A DNA stretch of 64,000 bases. It comes from Novipirellula herctigrandis (GTDB lineage Bacteria > Planctomycetota > Planctomycetia > Pirellulales > Pirellulaceae). The position numbers and the translations under genes were made by a program. Below are positions 44,610 through 53,714 of this stretch, one piece after another (position 1 is the stretch's first letter; each line of letters begins with the position of its first letter). The stretch covers positions 8,446,464-8,510,463 of the forward strand of contig SJPJ01000001.1 in the NCBI GenBank assembly GCA_007859835.1. Direction: 5' to 3'. The notes below the pieces were generated by a model. It worked only from the letters and a program-made list of their open reading frames with translations. It was not told where the DNA came from and did not search any database.

Positions 44610-46103
44610 ATGTTCAAACGCAGCCGCAGTGCATCCGATACGAACACCGCAAAAGCACCGACGTCAAAACGAAGAAAAATGGTAGTCGCGTTTATTGTCG
44701 TGATGCACATTCTTGGTGCTCTCACCTCGGTCAAAGCCGTGATGTCGACTCGTACGTCTCAAGGTGCAATTGCGTGGGCCGTCAGTCTGAACACGTTCCC
44801 TTACGTCGCCGTGCCAGCTTATTGGGGACTCGGGCAGTCAAAGTTTGATGGGTACGATTTACTGCGTCAAAGCGAACAACTGGCAAATAGCGAGGCTGCA
44901 CGTCGTGCCCGACAAATGCTTGAGGATGATCAATTGTTGCTAGTACCGAGAACTCCAATCGAAGAAAGCCACGCAAAACTATTAAATAACATCAGCCGAT
45001 TGCCGATCACTTCTGGGAACACTGCCAAATTGTTGGTCAATGGCCAAGAAACCTTTGATGCGATTCTTGACGGAATGGAGACCGCAGAAAAATATATCCT
45101 CTTTCAATTCTATATCCTTCGTGATGACGAACTCGGTCAGAGATGTAAAGAAGTGTTCTTGAAGAAGGCAGCGGAAGGTGTAAGGGTCTGTGTGTTGTAC
45201 GATGAGCTTGGTAGCAAAGATTTGTCTGCCAAGTACGTCAACGAATTGGAAGCGGCTGGAGTTCAGATCGTGCCGTTTAATACCACTCAAGGTCGTGGAA
45301 ATCGTCTTCGGTTAAACTTTCGGAATCACCGCAAGATCGTCGTCGTTGACGGAAACGTTGCCTACGTTGGTGGACACAACGTCGGCGACGAGTACCTAGG
45401 CAAGGATCCTGTCTTGACTCCATGGCGTGATACCCATGTCGAACTTCGTGGACCGGTCGTTCAGGCCATCCAAGTCCCCTTTGTGGAAGATTGGAACTGG
45501 GCTACCGGTAACAAGTTGGAACTGAACTGGGACCCAGAAAGAGCCGAGGGAGGCGAAACGGCGGCAGCCTGCATCCCAACCGGTCCGGCTGACCGTTTAG
45601 AAACGGGAACGCTTCTCTTTCTGCATGCAATCAACTCTGCACAAAATCGACTGTGGATCGTGAGTCCGTATTTTATTCCTGATGAGCAGCTAATGTCTGC
45701 GTTGCAGTTGGCGGCACTGCGAGGAGTCGACGTGAGGATCTTGATTCCCCAAAACCCGGACCATTTGCACGTGTATCTTTCGGGTGTCTCCTACTTGGAA
45801 GAGGCGAAGGAGGCGGGTGTGAAGATCTACCGCTATCAGCCCGGTTTCCTGCACCAGAAAGTGTGGTTGATCGACGACAATGTAGCCGCAGTCGGAACGG
45901 CCAATCTTGATAACCGGTCGATGAGGCTAAACTTCGAGGTCACGATGTTGATCTACGGGGAAGAGTTCGCAGGGGAGGTCGAAGAGATGATGGAAGCCGA
46001 CTTTGCCGAGAGCATACTTGCGACCGCTGCCGAGTACACCGATCAATCATTGCCCTATCGCTTCCTTGTCCGCGTGTGTCGTTTGCTTGCGCCGATTCAG
46101 TAG
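44610..46103 (+). CDS. cls: Cardiolipin synthase (phospholipase D family)
   Basis: A 497-residue integral membrane enzyme that joins two phosphatidylglycerols into cardiolipin. The start is the ATG at 44610; a TTG at 44601 is less likely. Two N-terminal membrane segments are visible (VVAFIVVMHILGALTSVKAV and AIAWAVSLNTFPYVAVPAYW). The two catalytic HKD motifs are NHRKIVVVDGNVAYVGGHNV near residue 235 and HQKVWLIDDNVAAVGTANLD near 415. Length matches bacterial ClsA (about 480). It follows the patatin gene by 77 bases, so membrane phospholipid synthesis and turnover appear coupled here. It converges with the porin gene. Confidence 0.95.
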   Translation: MFKRSRSASDTNTAKAPTSKRRKMVVAFIVVMHILGALTSVKAVMSTRTSQGAIAWAVSLNTFPYVAVPAYWGLGQSKFDGYDLLRQSEQLANSEAARRARQMLEDDQLLLVPRTPIEESHAKLLNNISRLPITSGNTAKLLVNGQETFDAILDGMETAEKYILFQFYILRDDELGQRCKEVFLKKAAEGVRVCVLYDELGSKDLSAKYVNELEAAGVQIVPFNTTQGRGNRLRLNFRNHRKIVVVDGNVAYVGGHNVGDEYLGKDPVLTPWRDTHVELRGPVVQAIQVPFVEDWNWATGNKLELNWDPERAEGGETAAACIPTGPADRLETGTLLFLHAINSAQNRLWIVSPYFIPDEQLMSALQLAALRGVDVRILIPQNPDHLHVYLSGVSYLEEAKEAGVKIYRYQPGFLHQKVWLIDDNVAAVGTANLDNRSMRLNFEVTMLIYGEEFAGEVEEMMEADFAESILATAAEYTDQSLPYRFLVRVCRLLAPIQ

Positions 46104-46141
46104 TCGAATCGCTCAAATTGCTGATCGTCGTGCGCATTTGG

Positions 46142-47557
46142 TCACGGCAAGATGAACGCGACCGCTGATTGAATCCGATGTGCATCGGCACTCGACATGT
46201 TAACGTTCTCTCGAGTCCCATATAGATACTCAATGCCGACCTTGACGCGTTCCAGTGGACTCCAGATCAAGTTGGCGGCCAAATAGCTGGTCGCACTCAC
46301 GTCATCGGGCGGCTGAAGCGGCGCGGTATCGAGTTGATTCGCCGCGTAGGTGAAGTTGGAACTGAAGCGATCGTTCCATTCGTGAGTGATGCCGACCATC
46401 CATCCGAACAGCGGCAACACTCTTTCGGTGGTCGCCGACTCAGGTGCAGCATCGGGCAGACTACGGTAACTGCCAATACCTTCGCCATGCACGATTTGGT
46501 AGTAGACTTTGGTCGATTCCAACAGCATCACCACTCCCGTGAAATTTAGCCCCCAAGCAGAGCCCTCCATAACGGGACCACCGGTCGGTTGGTACCCGCC
46601 CGTGCGGCTCAGGTACGCAAACTGAAATCGTCCCCAATCCCTCGTCAACTTCAGTCGGGCAATCACGTCTGGCGACGGAGACCGCGCGTCACCCGGAAGG
46701 CCGGGCGGCGCAATCACGATGAAACGCGTATCTTCCACAGCGATCGAAATCGTCAAGGCATCACCGAAAATAGGCTGCGTCCAACGAGCCTGTGCTTGAC
46801 GCCGGTTCACGTTGGATACGGAACCTTCAAAGTCAATCGTGGCTGGAGAGGCCGCCACATCCGTGAACGTTGTCCACGTTCGTCCAACCAACAAGGATCC
46901 GACTTCGCCGTAGGCATGTCGTAAACGGAATTGGCTATTCTCGCCAAAAAAGTCGCCTTCTACGAAAGCCTGTACCGTGTAACCTTCAGCTTTCCACCGA
47001 GTATCAAAACTCAGACGTGTTTGCCGCGCATGGAATCGAGTATTCGTACGGTCCGGTGATCCGACCGGGATCTTTGTTGTTACAAAGGAGTCAGTCGAGT
47101 CGATTGGGTCAAAGTCGTAAATGAAGTCAGTCTTCACATAGCCACCGAACTTCATTGCCACGTCGTCACCAAAAACGATCAAGCCGTTTTCGAATTCCGG
47201 TGCTGAATAGAGATCCAAGCCAATGTCAAAGCGCCCCGGCCGGGCTGCGAACGATCCAGAAAATTGACTAGCGTCGACACTCTGGATACCTGACACGTCC
47301 AGTTGTGCCGGAACCTGCATCATCGCGACTTGCTGTACCCGTGACGGTTTCTCCGAACCGTCATCGATCGCTTCTAACCACAGTGCATGAGACGACTCGA
47401 TCGAGAGCCCCAGATCGATTGGTTCGTACTCGAGCGATGGAGATGCAGCCAATGCAATCGGAGTGGACAGCGCAGCAGATAAGCTAGCCGGTAGCGGCTG
47501 CTGTGCATGGGAAGCCGTCGCCGTCAGCAACAAACACCAGACTGGAAAGAAACGCAT
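46142..47557 (-). CDS. DcaP-like outer-membrane porin
   Basis: About 471 residues from the ATG at 47557 (MRFFPVWCLLLTATASHAQ); an ATG at 47563 adds two residues. After a linker comes a beta-barrel typical of DcaP-type porins: FGGYVKTDFIYDFDPIDSTD, RTNTRFHARQTRLSFDTRWK, YTVQAFVEGDFFGENSQFRL, RHAYGEVGSLLVGRTWTTFT and NRRQAQARWTQP. The last strand ends VAFILP. These porins form trimers that pass small anionic or dicarboxylate solutes. It may serve uptake of sugars or acids released by the local hydrolases (inference). It converges with cardiolipin synthase, 38 bases apart. Confidence 0.85.
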   Translation of the reverse strand: MRFFPVWCLLLTATASHAQQPLPASLSAALSTPIALAASPSLEYEPIDLGLSIESSHALWLEAIDDGSEKPSRVQQVAMMQVPAQLDVSGIQSVDASQFSGSFAARPGRFDIGLDLYSAPEFENGLIVFGDDVAMKFGGYVKTDFIYDFDPIDSTDSFVTTKIPVGSPDRTNTRFHARQTRLSFDTRWKAEGYTVQAFVEGDFFGENSQFRLRHAYGEVGSLLVGRTWTTFTDVAASPATIDFEGSVSNVNRRQAQARWTQPIFGDALTISIAVEDTRFIVIAPPGLPGDARSPSPDVIARLKLTRDWGRFQFAYLSRTGGYQPTGGPVMEGSAWGLNFTGVVMLLESTKVYYQIVHGEGIGSYRSLPDAAPESATTERVLPLFGWMVGITHEWNDRFSSNFTYAANQLDTAPLQPPDDVSATSYLAANLIWSPLERVKVGIEYLYGTRENVNMSSADAHRIQSAVAFILP

Positions 47558-47960
47558 CCACATTTAACCGCAGGCTGCCAGATGTTTGCGAATTGTAACA
47601 ATTAGGAAGACTCTTTGGTTTGTATCGGCGAGTACCGAGCGAATTCTGGACGAAAAGACAAAACGCAAATCAGATACATTAAACGTGCGAATTTGAAAAC
47701 GCTCCGTTCGATACGGATGCAACATGAAACTGACAGTGAAACACAGCGGGGCGTCTAATGTATCTCTTGCATTGTCACCGCTAATTGCCTTGTCACCCCA
47801 AATTTCACCATGAACACATTAGAAATCAGCATGATTTTGGTGAACAGGAACATGCGCTGGCAACTTCCATCTAGCCTATCGAGTAAGCTGGAAAAGGCGG
47901 TGTTGCGGGGGACCTTTTTGGGTGATGCCACAGCGAAATCAACAAACAACGAGTAATCAG
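47558..47960. other. Divergent intergenic region, no gene supported
   Basis: A 403-base spacer between the divergent porin and lipid-kinase genes. One short minus-strand frame (47755-47949) has no recognisable content. No motif was firm enough to annotate. Confidence 0.4.
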
Positions 47961-48881
47961 ATGCCCGAATCGAGATTGATGCGACTCATTATCAATGGAA
48001 AATCAGCGGGCGATCCGGAGCTCCGATCCGCCGTTGGTGAGCTTCGCGATTCCGGTCAACCGATCGAAGTTCGTGTGACTTGGGAAGGTGGCGATGCGGC
48101 GCGATACGCTGCCGAAGCGGTACGTGACGGGGTGGATGTGATCATTGCCGGAGGCGGCGATGGCACCGTGAATGAAGTGGTTGGTGGCATTCTCTCGACT
48201 GATAAGCCGAACAGTGCCGCCGTAGCCGTGTTGCCCTACGGTACCGCCAATGATTTTGCAGCAGGCTGTTCGATTCCAATCGGTAATCCGTTGTCAGCAC
48301 TCACACTAGCAGCAACGGGGAACATCGTTCCGATTGATGTAGGAAGAGCCAACGACAGTTACTTCGTCAACATCGCCAGCGGCGGATTCGGGGCGGAGGT
48401 GACTGCAAATACGCCGCCAGAGTTGAAAAAGGCGCTCGGCGGAACGGCCTACTCATTGATGGGCATCGTCACGGCGGCAAAAGCATTGCCACATCACAGT
48501 CGTGTCACACTGCCCGACGGCACTTCCAAATCGGGTGACGTGTTGGTGATGACCGCGGCAAACGGACGTCAATGCGGAGGTGGACAGCAAGTTGCCCCAA
48601 AAGCCTACCTGAACGATGGACTACTCGACTTTATGATTGTCCACGATGTCGACATGCAGTCATTTGGTCAAGTATTGAGCGAGATATTGACTCTCGGCGA
48701 CGAGAGCAATGAGTATGTGTCGTACGCACAATTGCCATCGCTTCGGATCGAGTGCGATAATCCTTTCCAGGTGAATCTCGATGGCGAGCCGGTCCGTTCC
48801 AAAGTTTTTGAGTTCAGTGTTCTCCCCAAAGCGATTCGATTTGTGCTTCCGCCGAATGCTCCGCTGGTAGACCTTGGTTAG
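47961..48881 (+). CDS. YegS-like lipid kinase (diacylglycerol kinase family)
   Basis: About 306 residues from the ATG at 47961 (MPESRLMRLIINGKSA), with GAG seven bases upstream; upstream in-frame starts are weaker. Length equals E. coli YegS (299). The DAG-kinase catalytic motif is VIIAGGGDGTVNEVVGGI at about residues 56-73. VAVLPYGTANDFAAGCSIP follows, with the family's GT-NDFA nucleotide/metal loop. ANGRQCGGGQQVAPKAYLND and a C-terminal NLDGEPV strand complete the two-domain fold. YegS phosphorylates phosphatidylglycerol in vitro; members in other bacteria phosphorylate diacylglycerol. It sits near the patatin and cardiolipin synthase genes, so a lipid role is favoured. Confidence 0.92.
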   Translation: MPESRLMRLIINGKSAGDPELRSAVGELRDSGQPIEVRVTWEGGDAARYAAEAVRDGVDVIIAGGGDGTVNEVVGGILSTDKPNSAAVAVLPYGTANDFAAGCSIPIGNPLSALTLAATGNIVPIDVGRANDSYFVNIASGGFGAEVTANTPPELKKALGGTAYSLMGIVTAAKALPHHSRVTLPDGTSKSGDVLVMTAANGRQCGGGQQVAPKAYLNDGLLDFMIVHDVDMQSFGQVLSEILTLGDESNEYVSYAQLPSLRIECDNPFQVNLDGEPVRSKVFEFSVLPKAIRFVLPPNAPLVDLG

Positions 48882-48907
48882 CTGCGTTCTGCACACGACG
48901 GTTCCGA

Positions 48908-50134
48908 TCAGCCGCCCCATGGAGTATTCACTAGAATTCCGAAGTAGAGACCAATGTCGGCTCGTTCGGTTAACGATTCACGAGTCGAAACACCGCCTTG
49001 CAATCCGAACTCCATGCCGACTCTTGTGCGTTGGTCCAAACGAATATCCCGCGTTTCCATTAGTTCACGGGATGGTCTTCCAAGTGGGAATTCGTATCGG
49101 ATGCCCCCTGATAAAGTTGATACCGGAGCGTGGCCGTTGTCGGTTGAACCGCTATTGAGCGCTGTCGTGATTCCTAACCCAAGTGTGCCGCCGACACGCC
49201 AACCTAGCGAAGATAGCTTATCTGGCTTACCAAACACTTCGGCAAACCGCTCGCTGATCAATGGCATTGGAAAATAGAGTTCAACGACATCGAGCGAGGC
49301 AAGAATGGCACCATCTTGGAAAAGATCAAATTCGCTATCATTTCCCTGTTTCAGGTCCATAAACACGCGAGCTTTGGGCTGAAAAAAACGAACCTCGGGC
49401 AGCCGCAACATCCCAGGCTCTAAGATCTGTCCCTCGACTTCCGTCAACTGGGCATGAAACGCGATGTCATCGGCGGGAACCTCGTACCGCACAACGCGAA
49501 TCTTCTTTGTCTCTTGCCAGCTCTCGGTGGGCTGAAGGAATGACTTTACGCGATCGGATATCGACTCCTTGCCTCGTTTCGTGTCATCCGCGATTTCGAT
49601 TAACTGACCTTCGATCCCACGGTTCATGAACGTTTGGTTCAATTCATGATCTGACAGCGGTATTTCGTAACGCACAATCCGGCTAGGTGATGCTGATTGC
49701 TCTACAAAGGATGGTATTGCACGTACCGCATTATCGGAGGCATCTCCGAGTGTCGCATAAGCATTTTGAACCCCAGAAGACTGGGGCGCCTCCATCCGAG
49801 TTTGGTTGGACAAACTGTCGAATGAATGTGGCGAAAGTCCCAATGAGTCCTGATTGAGCCCGAAGCCAGCAGAACTGTCATGCGTAGATCCACTGGTTTT
49901 TTGACCATCAACTTCGAATAACTTTGGCACGCCCGAATATGACGGCATTCGAATCAGCGGCTGGTCCGAATGGATGACTGGCGAATCCGGGTCGAGCGAG
50001 ATTTCGCTCGATTCCGGCATCAACGTATCGATTTCCTGCCACGGGATTGGAAGCCGAGTCTGCGCCCAAGCATTCGTGCTCATTCCGATTAGAACCGTGC
50101 CAAGCACGTACAAGACCCTGCGCACTACGGTCAC
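48908..50134 (-). CDS. Exported protein of unknown function, barrel-like C-terminus
   Basis: A 408-residue secreted protein starting at a GTG (50134); the next GTG, three codons on, gives the same signal peptide (VLYVLGTVLIGMSTNAWAQ). Two related segments occur, RIVRYEIPLSDHELNQTF with GIEGQLIEI, and RVVRYEVPADDIAFHAQL with EVEGQILEP. This points to an internal repeat about 60-70 residues apart. The last ~200 residues have alternating polar and hydrophobic strands, ending RADIGLYFGILVNTPWGG, and could be a small outer-membrane barrel. No family is recognised. It converges with the lipid kinase gene, 26 bases away. Confidence 0.6.
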   Translation of the reverse strand: MTVVRRVLYVLGTVLIGMSTNAWAQTRLPIPWQEIDTLMPESSEISLDPDSPVIHSDQPLIRMPSYSGVPKLFEVDGQKTSGSTHDSSAGFGLNQDSLGLSPHSFDSLSNQTRMEAPQSSGVQNAYATLGDASDNAVRAIPSFVEQSASPSRIVRYEIPLSDHELNQTFMNRGIEGQLIEIADDTKRGKESISDRVKSFLQPTESWQETKKIRVVRYEVPADDIAFHAQLTEVEGQILEPGMLRLPEVRFFQPKARVFMDLKQGNDSEFDLFQDGAILASLDVVELYFPMPLISERFAEVFGKPDKLSSLGWRVGGTLGLGITTALNSGSTDNGHAPVSTLSGGIRYEFPLGRPSRELMETRDIRLDQRTRVGMEFGLQGGVSTRESLTERADIGLYFGILVNTPWGG

Positions 50135-50317
50135 CCAAAAGTAGTCGTTTTAACACCATTGTCAGCTAACGCTACAAAGTTGCATCGCGATGCCGCAAGA
50201 CTATTCTCAGCTAGCGACTTCATCTCAATACGTCGAAGTGTCATTAAATTGCACGGAAGGGCAGGCTCGGATTGCTTCCAAACTGTGGGATGTCCAACTA
50301 GACTGACAAAAGAAATA

Positions 50318-50353
50318 GCAGGCCGTATTTCATTTTCTGGGGCCGAGGCCTGC
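50318..50353. repeat. Inverted repeat in the 5' region of a membrane-protein gene
   Basis: GCAGGCC (50318-50324) pairs with GGCCTGC (50347-50353) across a 22-base loop, about 40 bases before the start of the next gene. It may be an upstream regulatory hairpin or coincidence. There is no following T-run. Confidence 0.35.
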
Positions 50354-50393
50354 CCTCGTACCTCCTCTTTCTCGATTCTCCAAGAGACAAATC

Positions 50394-50840
50394 ATGGAAA
50401 CTGACGACAAACCAATGACAACGAAGGAATTGACGGCTGCAGTCAGCCTGCTTTTAGAAAGAGAAGAATCCCGGATCAAGCAGCAACGTCGCAAAAAGCG
50501 CCGCCGTATTCGACGCCAGCGCGAAGAAACTCGCGACGGAATCGCTCGACTTGGTCAGTCAATCGAAGTCATCAAATGGTGCATCGTTGGAATTGCATCG
50601 GTCATGGCTACCTCACTGCTAATCTTGGTTATTGTCGTTTGGCAAATCGGAAACGAAGCTCAGCGGATTAAGGGCGAAGTCGAGCAAATCAAAGGTGAAG
50701 CGGAAACGATCGTCGAACAAATCCAGCTCGAAGCCGACTTGATTCGTGACAAAATCCAGAACCCGCTTCGGTCGCTCGGCGGAGCGTTGGGTAGCCAGCT
50801 AGACAGTAGGATCGGAAATGCTCTCGGGTTGGAAGAGTAG
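50394..50840 (+). CDS. Small single-pass membrane protein with coiled coil
   Basis: A 148-residue protein. The N-terminal ~60 residues are highly basic and helical (RIKQQRRKKRRRIRRQREET). One membrane segment follows (VIKWCIVGIASVMATSLLIL then VIVVWQIGN), then a coiled coil of about 50 residues (IKGEVEQIKGEAETIVEQIQ). The end is glycine-rich (SLGGALGSQLDSRIGNALGL). It probably sits in the inner membrane with the coiled coil in the periplasm. AAGAGA precedes the start. No family recognised. Confidence 0.75.
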   Translation: METDDKPMTTKELTAAVSLLLEREESRIKQQRRKKRRRIRRQREETRDGIARLGQSIEVIKWCIVGIASVMATSLLILVIVVWQIGNEAQRIKGEVEQIKGEAETIVEQIQLEADLIRDKIQNPLRSLGGALGSQLDSRIGNALGLEE

Positions 50841-50909
50841 TTGTTTTGAACTGCTAACTCCAATCACCGGTTAGTGCGAATCAGGGAATGAAACTTGAGA
50901 GTACTGTGC

Positions 50910-51509
50910 CTAATGCAAGTCGTCGACTTCCCGAATTCGGTCGGGACACACCGATCCGAATGTGAATTGATACAGCTGCCACTGCTTAAGCGTCCAATCG
51001 GTGAACTCAACTTGATCGAGTTTAACGACTCGAATATATCCTAACTTGGTTTGCGGCGTGGTTGGAACATAGACGGCCGCAAGCTGGGTTGCACCTTCCG
51101 GTGATAAAAAGCTTGATGTCAAAACTCCCATCGTTCGGACCTCTTCACTAGGCCAATTGATCATCACGATTTGGGCCTTCTCTTTTGCATCTGAAATTTC
51201 GTTTAGCAGTCGATCATCCCATCGAAGCAGGCCTCGCAACGCCTCTTTCTTTCCAAGCAACGGAAAGACCCCAAATAAAATTACGCTGCCCACCATCGGC
51301 GGTCCGACCAAAATCGCGAAGACCGTCACGACGATTGACAGAAGGCGATTGCCGGTGAAATCAAAAACGGGCAGTAGCAGTGTTACTAAGTACGCGATGG
51401 CGAAAATCAGCACAAAGGCAATCAGCCCGTGCAGGTAGACGCGTGCCCACGTGTCCAGCGAGTGTTTGCTTCGTACTTTGTATGTATCGACCGACTGATC
51501 GTTGTCCAC
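50910..51509 (-). CDS. DUF502-family membrane protein
   Basis: A 199-residue inner-membrane protein. Two membrane segments are clear: VYLHGLIAFVLIFAIAYLVT and SIVVTVFAILVGPPMVGSVI with LFGVFPLL. The soluble part matches DUF502: LLNEISDAKEKAQIVMINWP, RTMGVLTSSFLS, then AAVYVPTTPQTKLGYIRVVK. The VPTTP-x-GY motif is the family hallmark. The biochemical role is unknown. It converges with the small coiled-coil membrane gene. Confidence 0.75.
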   Translation of the reverse strand: MDNDQSVDTYKVRSKHSLDTWARVYLHGLIAFVLIFAIAYLVTLLLPVFDFTGNRLLSIVVTVFAILVGPPMVGSVILFGVFPLLGKKEALRGLLRWDDRLLNEISDAKEKAQIVMINWPSEEVRTMGVLTSSFLSPEGATQLAAVYVPTTPQTKLGYIRVVKLDQVEFTDWTLKQWQLYQFTFGSVCPDRIREVDDLH

Positions 51510-51962
51510 TGTTGCTCCAATCGATGGTGTCTGATCTTTCGTTGGTTAGGGTTCAGTCATCACTGAAGGGCCACCGACATTTGTGGATACCGCATTCACA
51601 CCCAGCGCACGTGAAAGTCCCTGAATCAACAACAGAACAATTGTCTTATGGTACAAGGGGTCCTGTTGAACAAGATAGGTTATCATAGTTTCGAGCTGAA
51701 TCGGAGTTCACCGAGCCCCAGCCTTTTTGGGTTTCCAAGATTCCACAACAAGCTGAAGTAGATAGCACATTCGATTTCGTTGTTAGCGGACCAAATCGGG
51801 AGCGGGACGAGCATCATCAGCAAATCTTTTTTGCCAACATCGACTCGATTGATGAGCACGAACGAAACTTCGTGGAAGTAAATGTAACGTGGCGGAAATT
51901 CAATTACCGTACATCGATTTTCGCCATCCCCAAATCGCCCTTGTTCAATATTTTGCAGGTAA
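51510..51962. other. Divergent intergenic region, doubtful small frame
   Basis: A 453-base spacer between the DUF502 and UbiB-type genes. It contains a minus-strand frame from 51970 to 51683 (about 95 codons) that is open but matches nothing I know. No structured RNA or clear promoter was seen. Confidence 0.4.
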
Positions 51963-53624
51963 ATGATCATGGAAGTGAAGGATCTCCCAAAGCTGGTTCG
52001 CAACGCCGGACGCTTCAATGAAGTGGTCGCGGTTGCGTTGAAATACGGAATCGCACCGTGGCTAAGCAACGTCCAGGCTGACTGGGTCCAGAGTCGTTTG
52101 CGCGGCAGCGACGGTGAAAAACTTGGGGAGCTTTCCGAGGCGGTACGAGTCCGCATGGCACTATCAGAACTAGGAACGACCTTTATCAAACTCGGTCAGA
52201 TTCTAAGCACGCGAGCTGATTTAGTGGGACCGGAATTAGCTGCAGAACTATCCGAACTTCAATCGAGCACTCCGCCCGATTCGCCTGAGCAAGTGGTCGA
52301 GACCATCATGGAAGAGTTGGGCGAACACCCTGACAAGCTTTTCCGAAGTTTTGAACCCGATGCACTCGCCTCGGCTTCGATCGGCCAAGTTCATCACGCC
52401 GTCATGCACGATGGCAAGGGTGTCGTCGTCAAAGTGCAACACGCGGGAATTGAAAACCGTGTCCAAAACGACCTCGAGATTCTGATTGAATTGGCGAAGT
52501 TGGCTGAGAAATACTCGGCGGAAGTTGCTCAGTACAATCCTGTCGCAACGGCAATCGAATTTCGCGACACGCTGTTGCATGAACTAGATTTCACTCGTGA
52601 ACAACGAAACTTAACACGCTTCGCAGCCAATTTCACAGAGAATGAGGGTGTGTTCTTTCCTACACCACATCCCGACCGGTGTACGAAACGCGTATTGACG
52701 ATGGATGCACTCCAAGGAATCAGTGTTTCCAAACGGGAATTGCTGCTCAAGGCGGGTTTCGACTTGACGGACATCGCTCGCCGCGGCGCCGAAATGTTCC
52801 TCGAAATGGTTTTTCGAGACGGCTTCTATCATGCCGATCCACATCCTGGAAACTTGATGGTGCTACAGGACGAAGTGATCGGTGTGCTTGATTGCGGCAT
52901 GGTAGGCCGCGTCGACGAAGAGCTCCGCGAACAAGTGGAAGACCTATTGATCGCCGCAATCGACAAGGATACCGATCGTTTGCTCGATAGCGTGTTGCAA
53001 CTAGGTGAACTGCCGCGAGACTTTGACCGGTCACGACTGCGAAGCGATCTCGTTGAATTCGTCGAAGAGTACGGTTCGCAACCGATCGACAAATTTGATC
53101 TTAGTGGGGCACTTAACGGAATGACCGCCATCATTCGACGGCATCGAATTCTGCTGCCAGCACGAGTTAGCCTGTTGATCAAAATGTTGGTAATGTTAGA
53201 AGGCACTGCTCAGCAATTGAGCCCGACGTTCAACATCGTTGAGTTGCTCGAACCATACCGACGCGAGGCAATAAAACGTCGGCTCTCGCCGCAGCGATTG
53301 TTTCGAAAATTGCAAAATTCGCATCGAGATTGGAGCCGATTGGCCGAGTCGTTGCCAGCGGATATTTCCGACATCGTCAACCGGATTCGCCGCGGCAGTT
53401 TCGACGTTCACCTCGAACATCGAAGCCTCGGTTCGATTGTCAATCGACTTGTGCTCGGCCTGCTTGCATCAGCACTATTCGTCGGTTCGACCTCGCTATT
53501 AAGCAACAACGTCAAACCATTGTTTGGCGAAACGTCGATCCCTGGGGCCGCAGGCTGCATCGTCGCCGTGTACCTTGGGTTCACGTTGATCCGGGCCATC
53601 AAAAAGTCCGGCGACATTCAATGA
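51963..53624 (+). CDS. UbiB/AarF (ABC1) family atypical kinase
   Basis: A 553-residue protein of the ABC1/UbiB kinase-like family, needed for quinone biosynthesis or lipid transport in other bacteria. Family motifs: TFIKLGQILSTRADLVGPEL (KxGQ), ASASIGQVHHAVMHDGKGVV (the Ala-rich loop with invariant Lys in VVVKVQHAG), and FHADPHPGNL-like FYHADPHPGNLMVLQDE with the catalytic Asp, followed by VLDCGMVGRV. Two C-terminal membrane segments (VLGLLASALFVGSTSLLSNN and AAGCIVAVYLGFTLIRA) are typical. The start at 51963 could instead be the ATG at 51969. The MscS gene follows about 90 bases later. Specific substrate unknown. Confidence 0.92.
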   Translation: MIMEVKDLPKLVRNAGRFNEVVAVALKYGIAPWLSNVQADWVQSRLRGSDGEKLGELSEAVRVRMALSELGTTFIKLGQILSTRADLVGPELAAELSELQSSTPPDSPEQVVETIMEELGEHPDKLFRSFEPDALASASIGQVHHAVMHDGKGVVVKVQHAGIENRVQNDLEILIELAKLAEKYSAEVAQYNPVATAIEFRDTLLHELDFTREQRNLTRFAANFTENEGVFFPTPHPDRCTKRVLTMDALQGISVSKRELLLKAGFDLTDIARRGAEMFLEMVFRDGFYHADPHPGNLMVLQDEVIGVLDCGMVGRVDEELREQVEDLLIAAIDKDTDRLLDSVLQLGELPRDFDRSRLRSDLVEFVEEYGSQPIDKFDLSGALNGMTAIIRRHRILLPARVSLLIKMLVMLEGTAQQLSPTFNIVELLEPYRREAIKRRLSPQRLFRKLQNSHRDWSRLAESLPADISDIVNRIRRGSFDVHLEHRSLGSIVNRLVLGLLASALFVGSTSLLSNNVKPLFGETSIPGAAGCIVAVYLGFTLIRAIKKSGDIQ

Positions 53625-53714
53625 TTTACTAACGGCACTGTGCACGCTTTCTGTGTGTTCGTCTAGAAGGAGAATTTGGTCCGTGGCTTCTGCCCGAACG
53701 AGTGACGAGAAATC

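Noticed and set aside
51683..51970. Minus-strand frame of about 95 codons divergent from the UbiB-type gene
   Set aside because: Its start would overlap the start codon of the UbiB-type gene, and no family or start signal supports it. It cannot be excluded.
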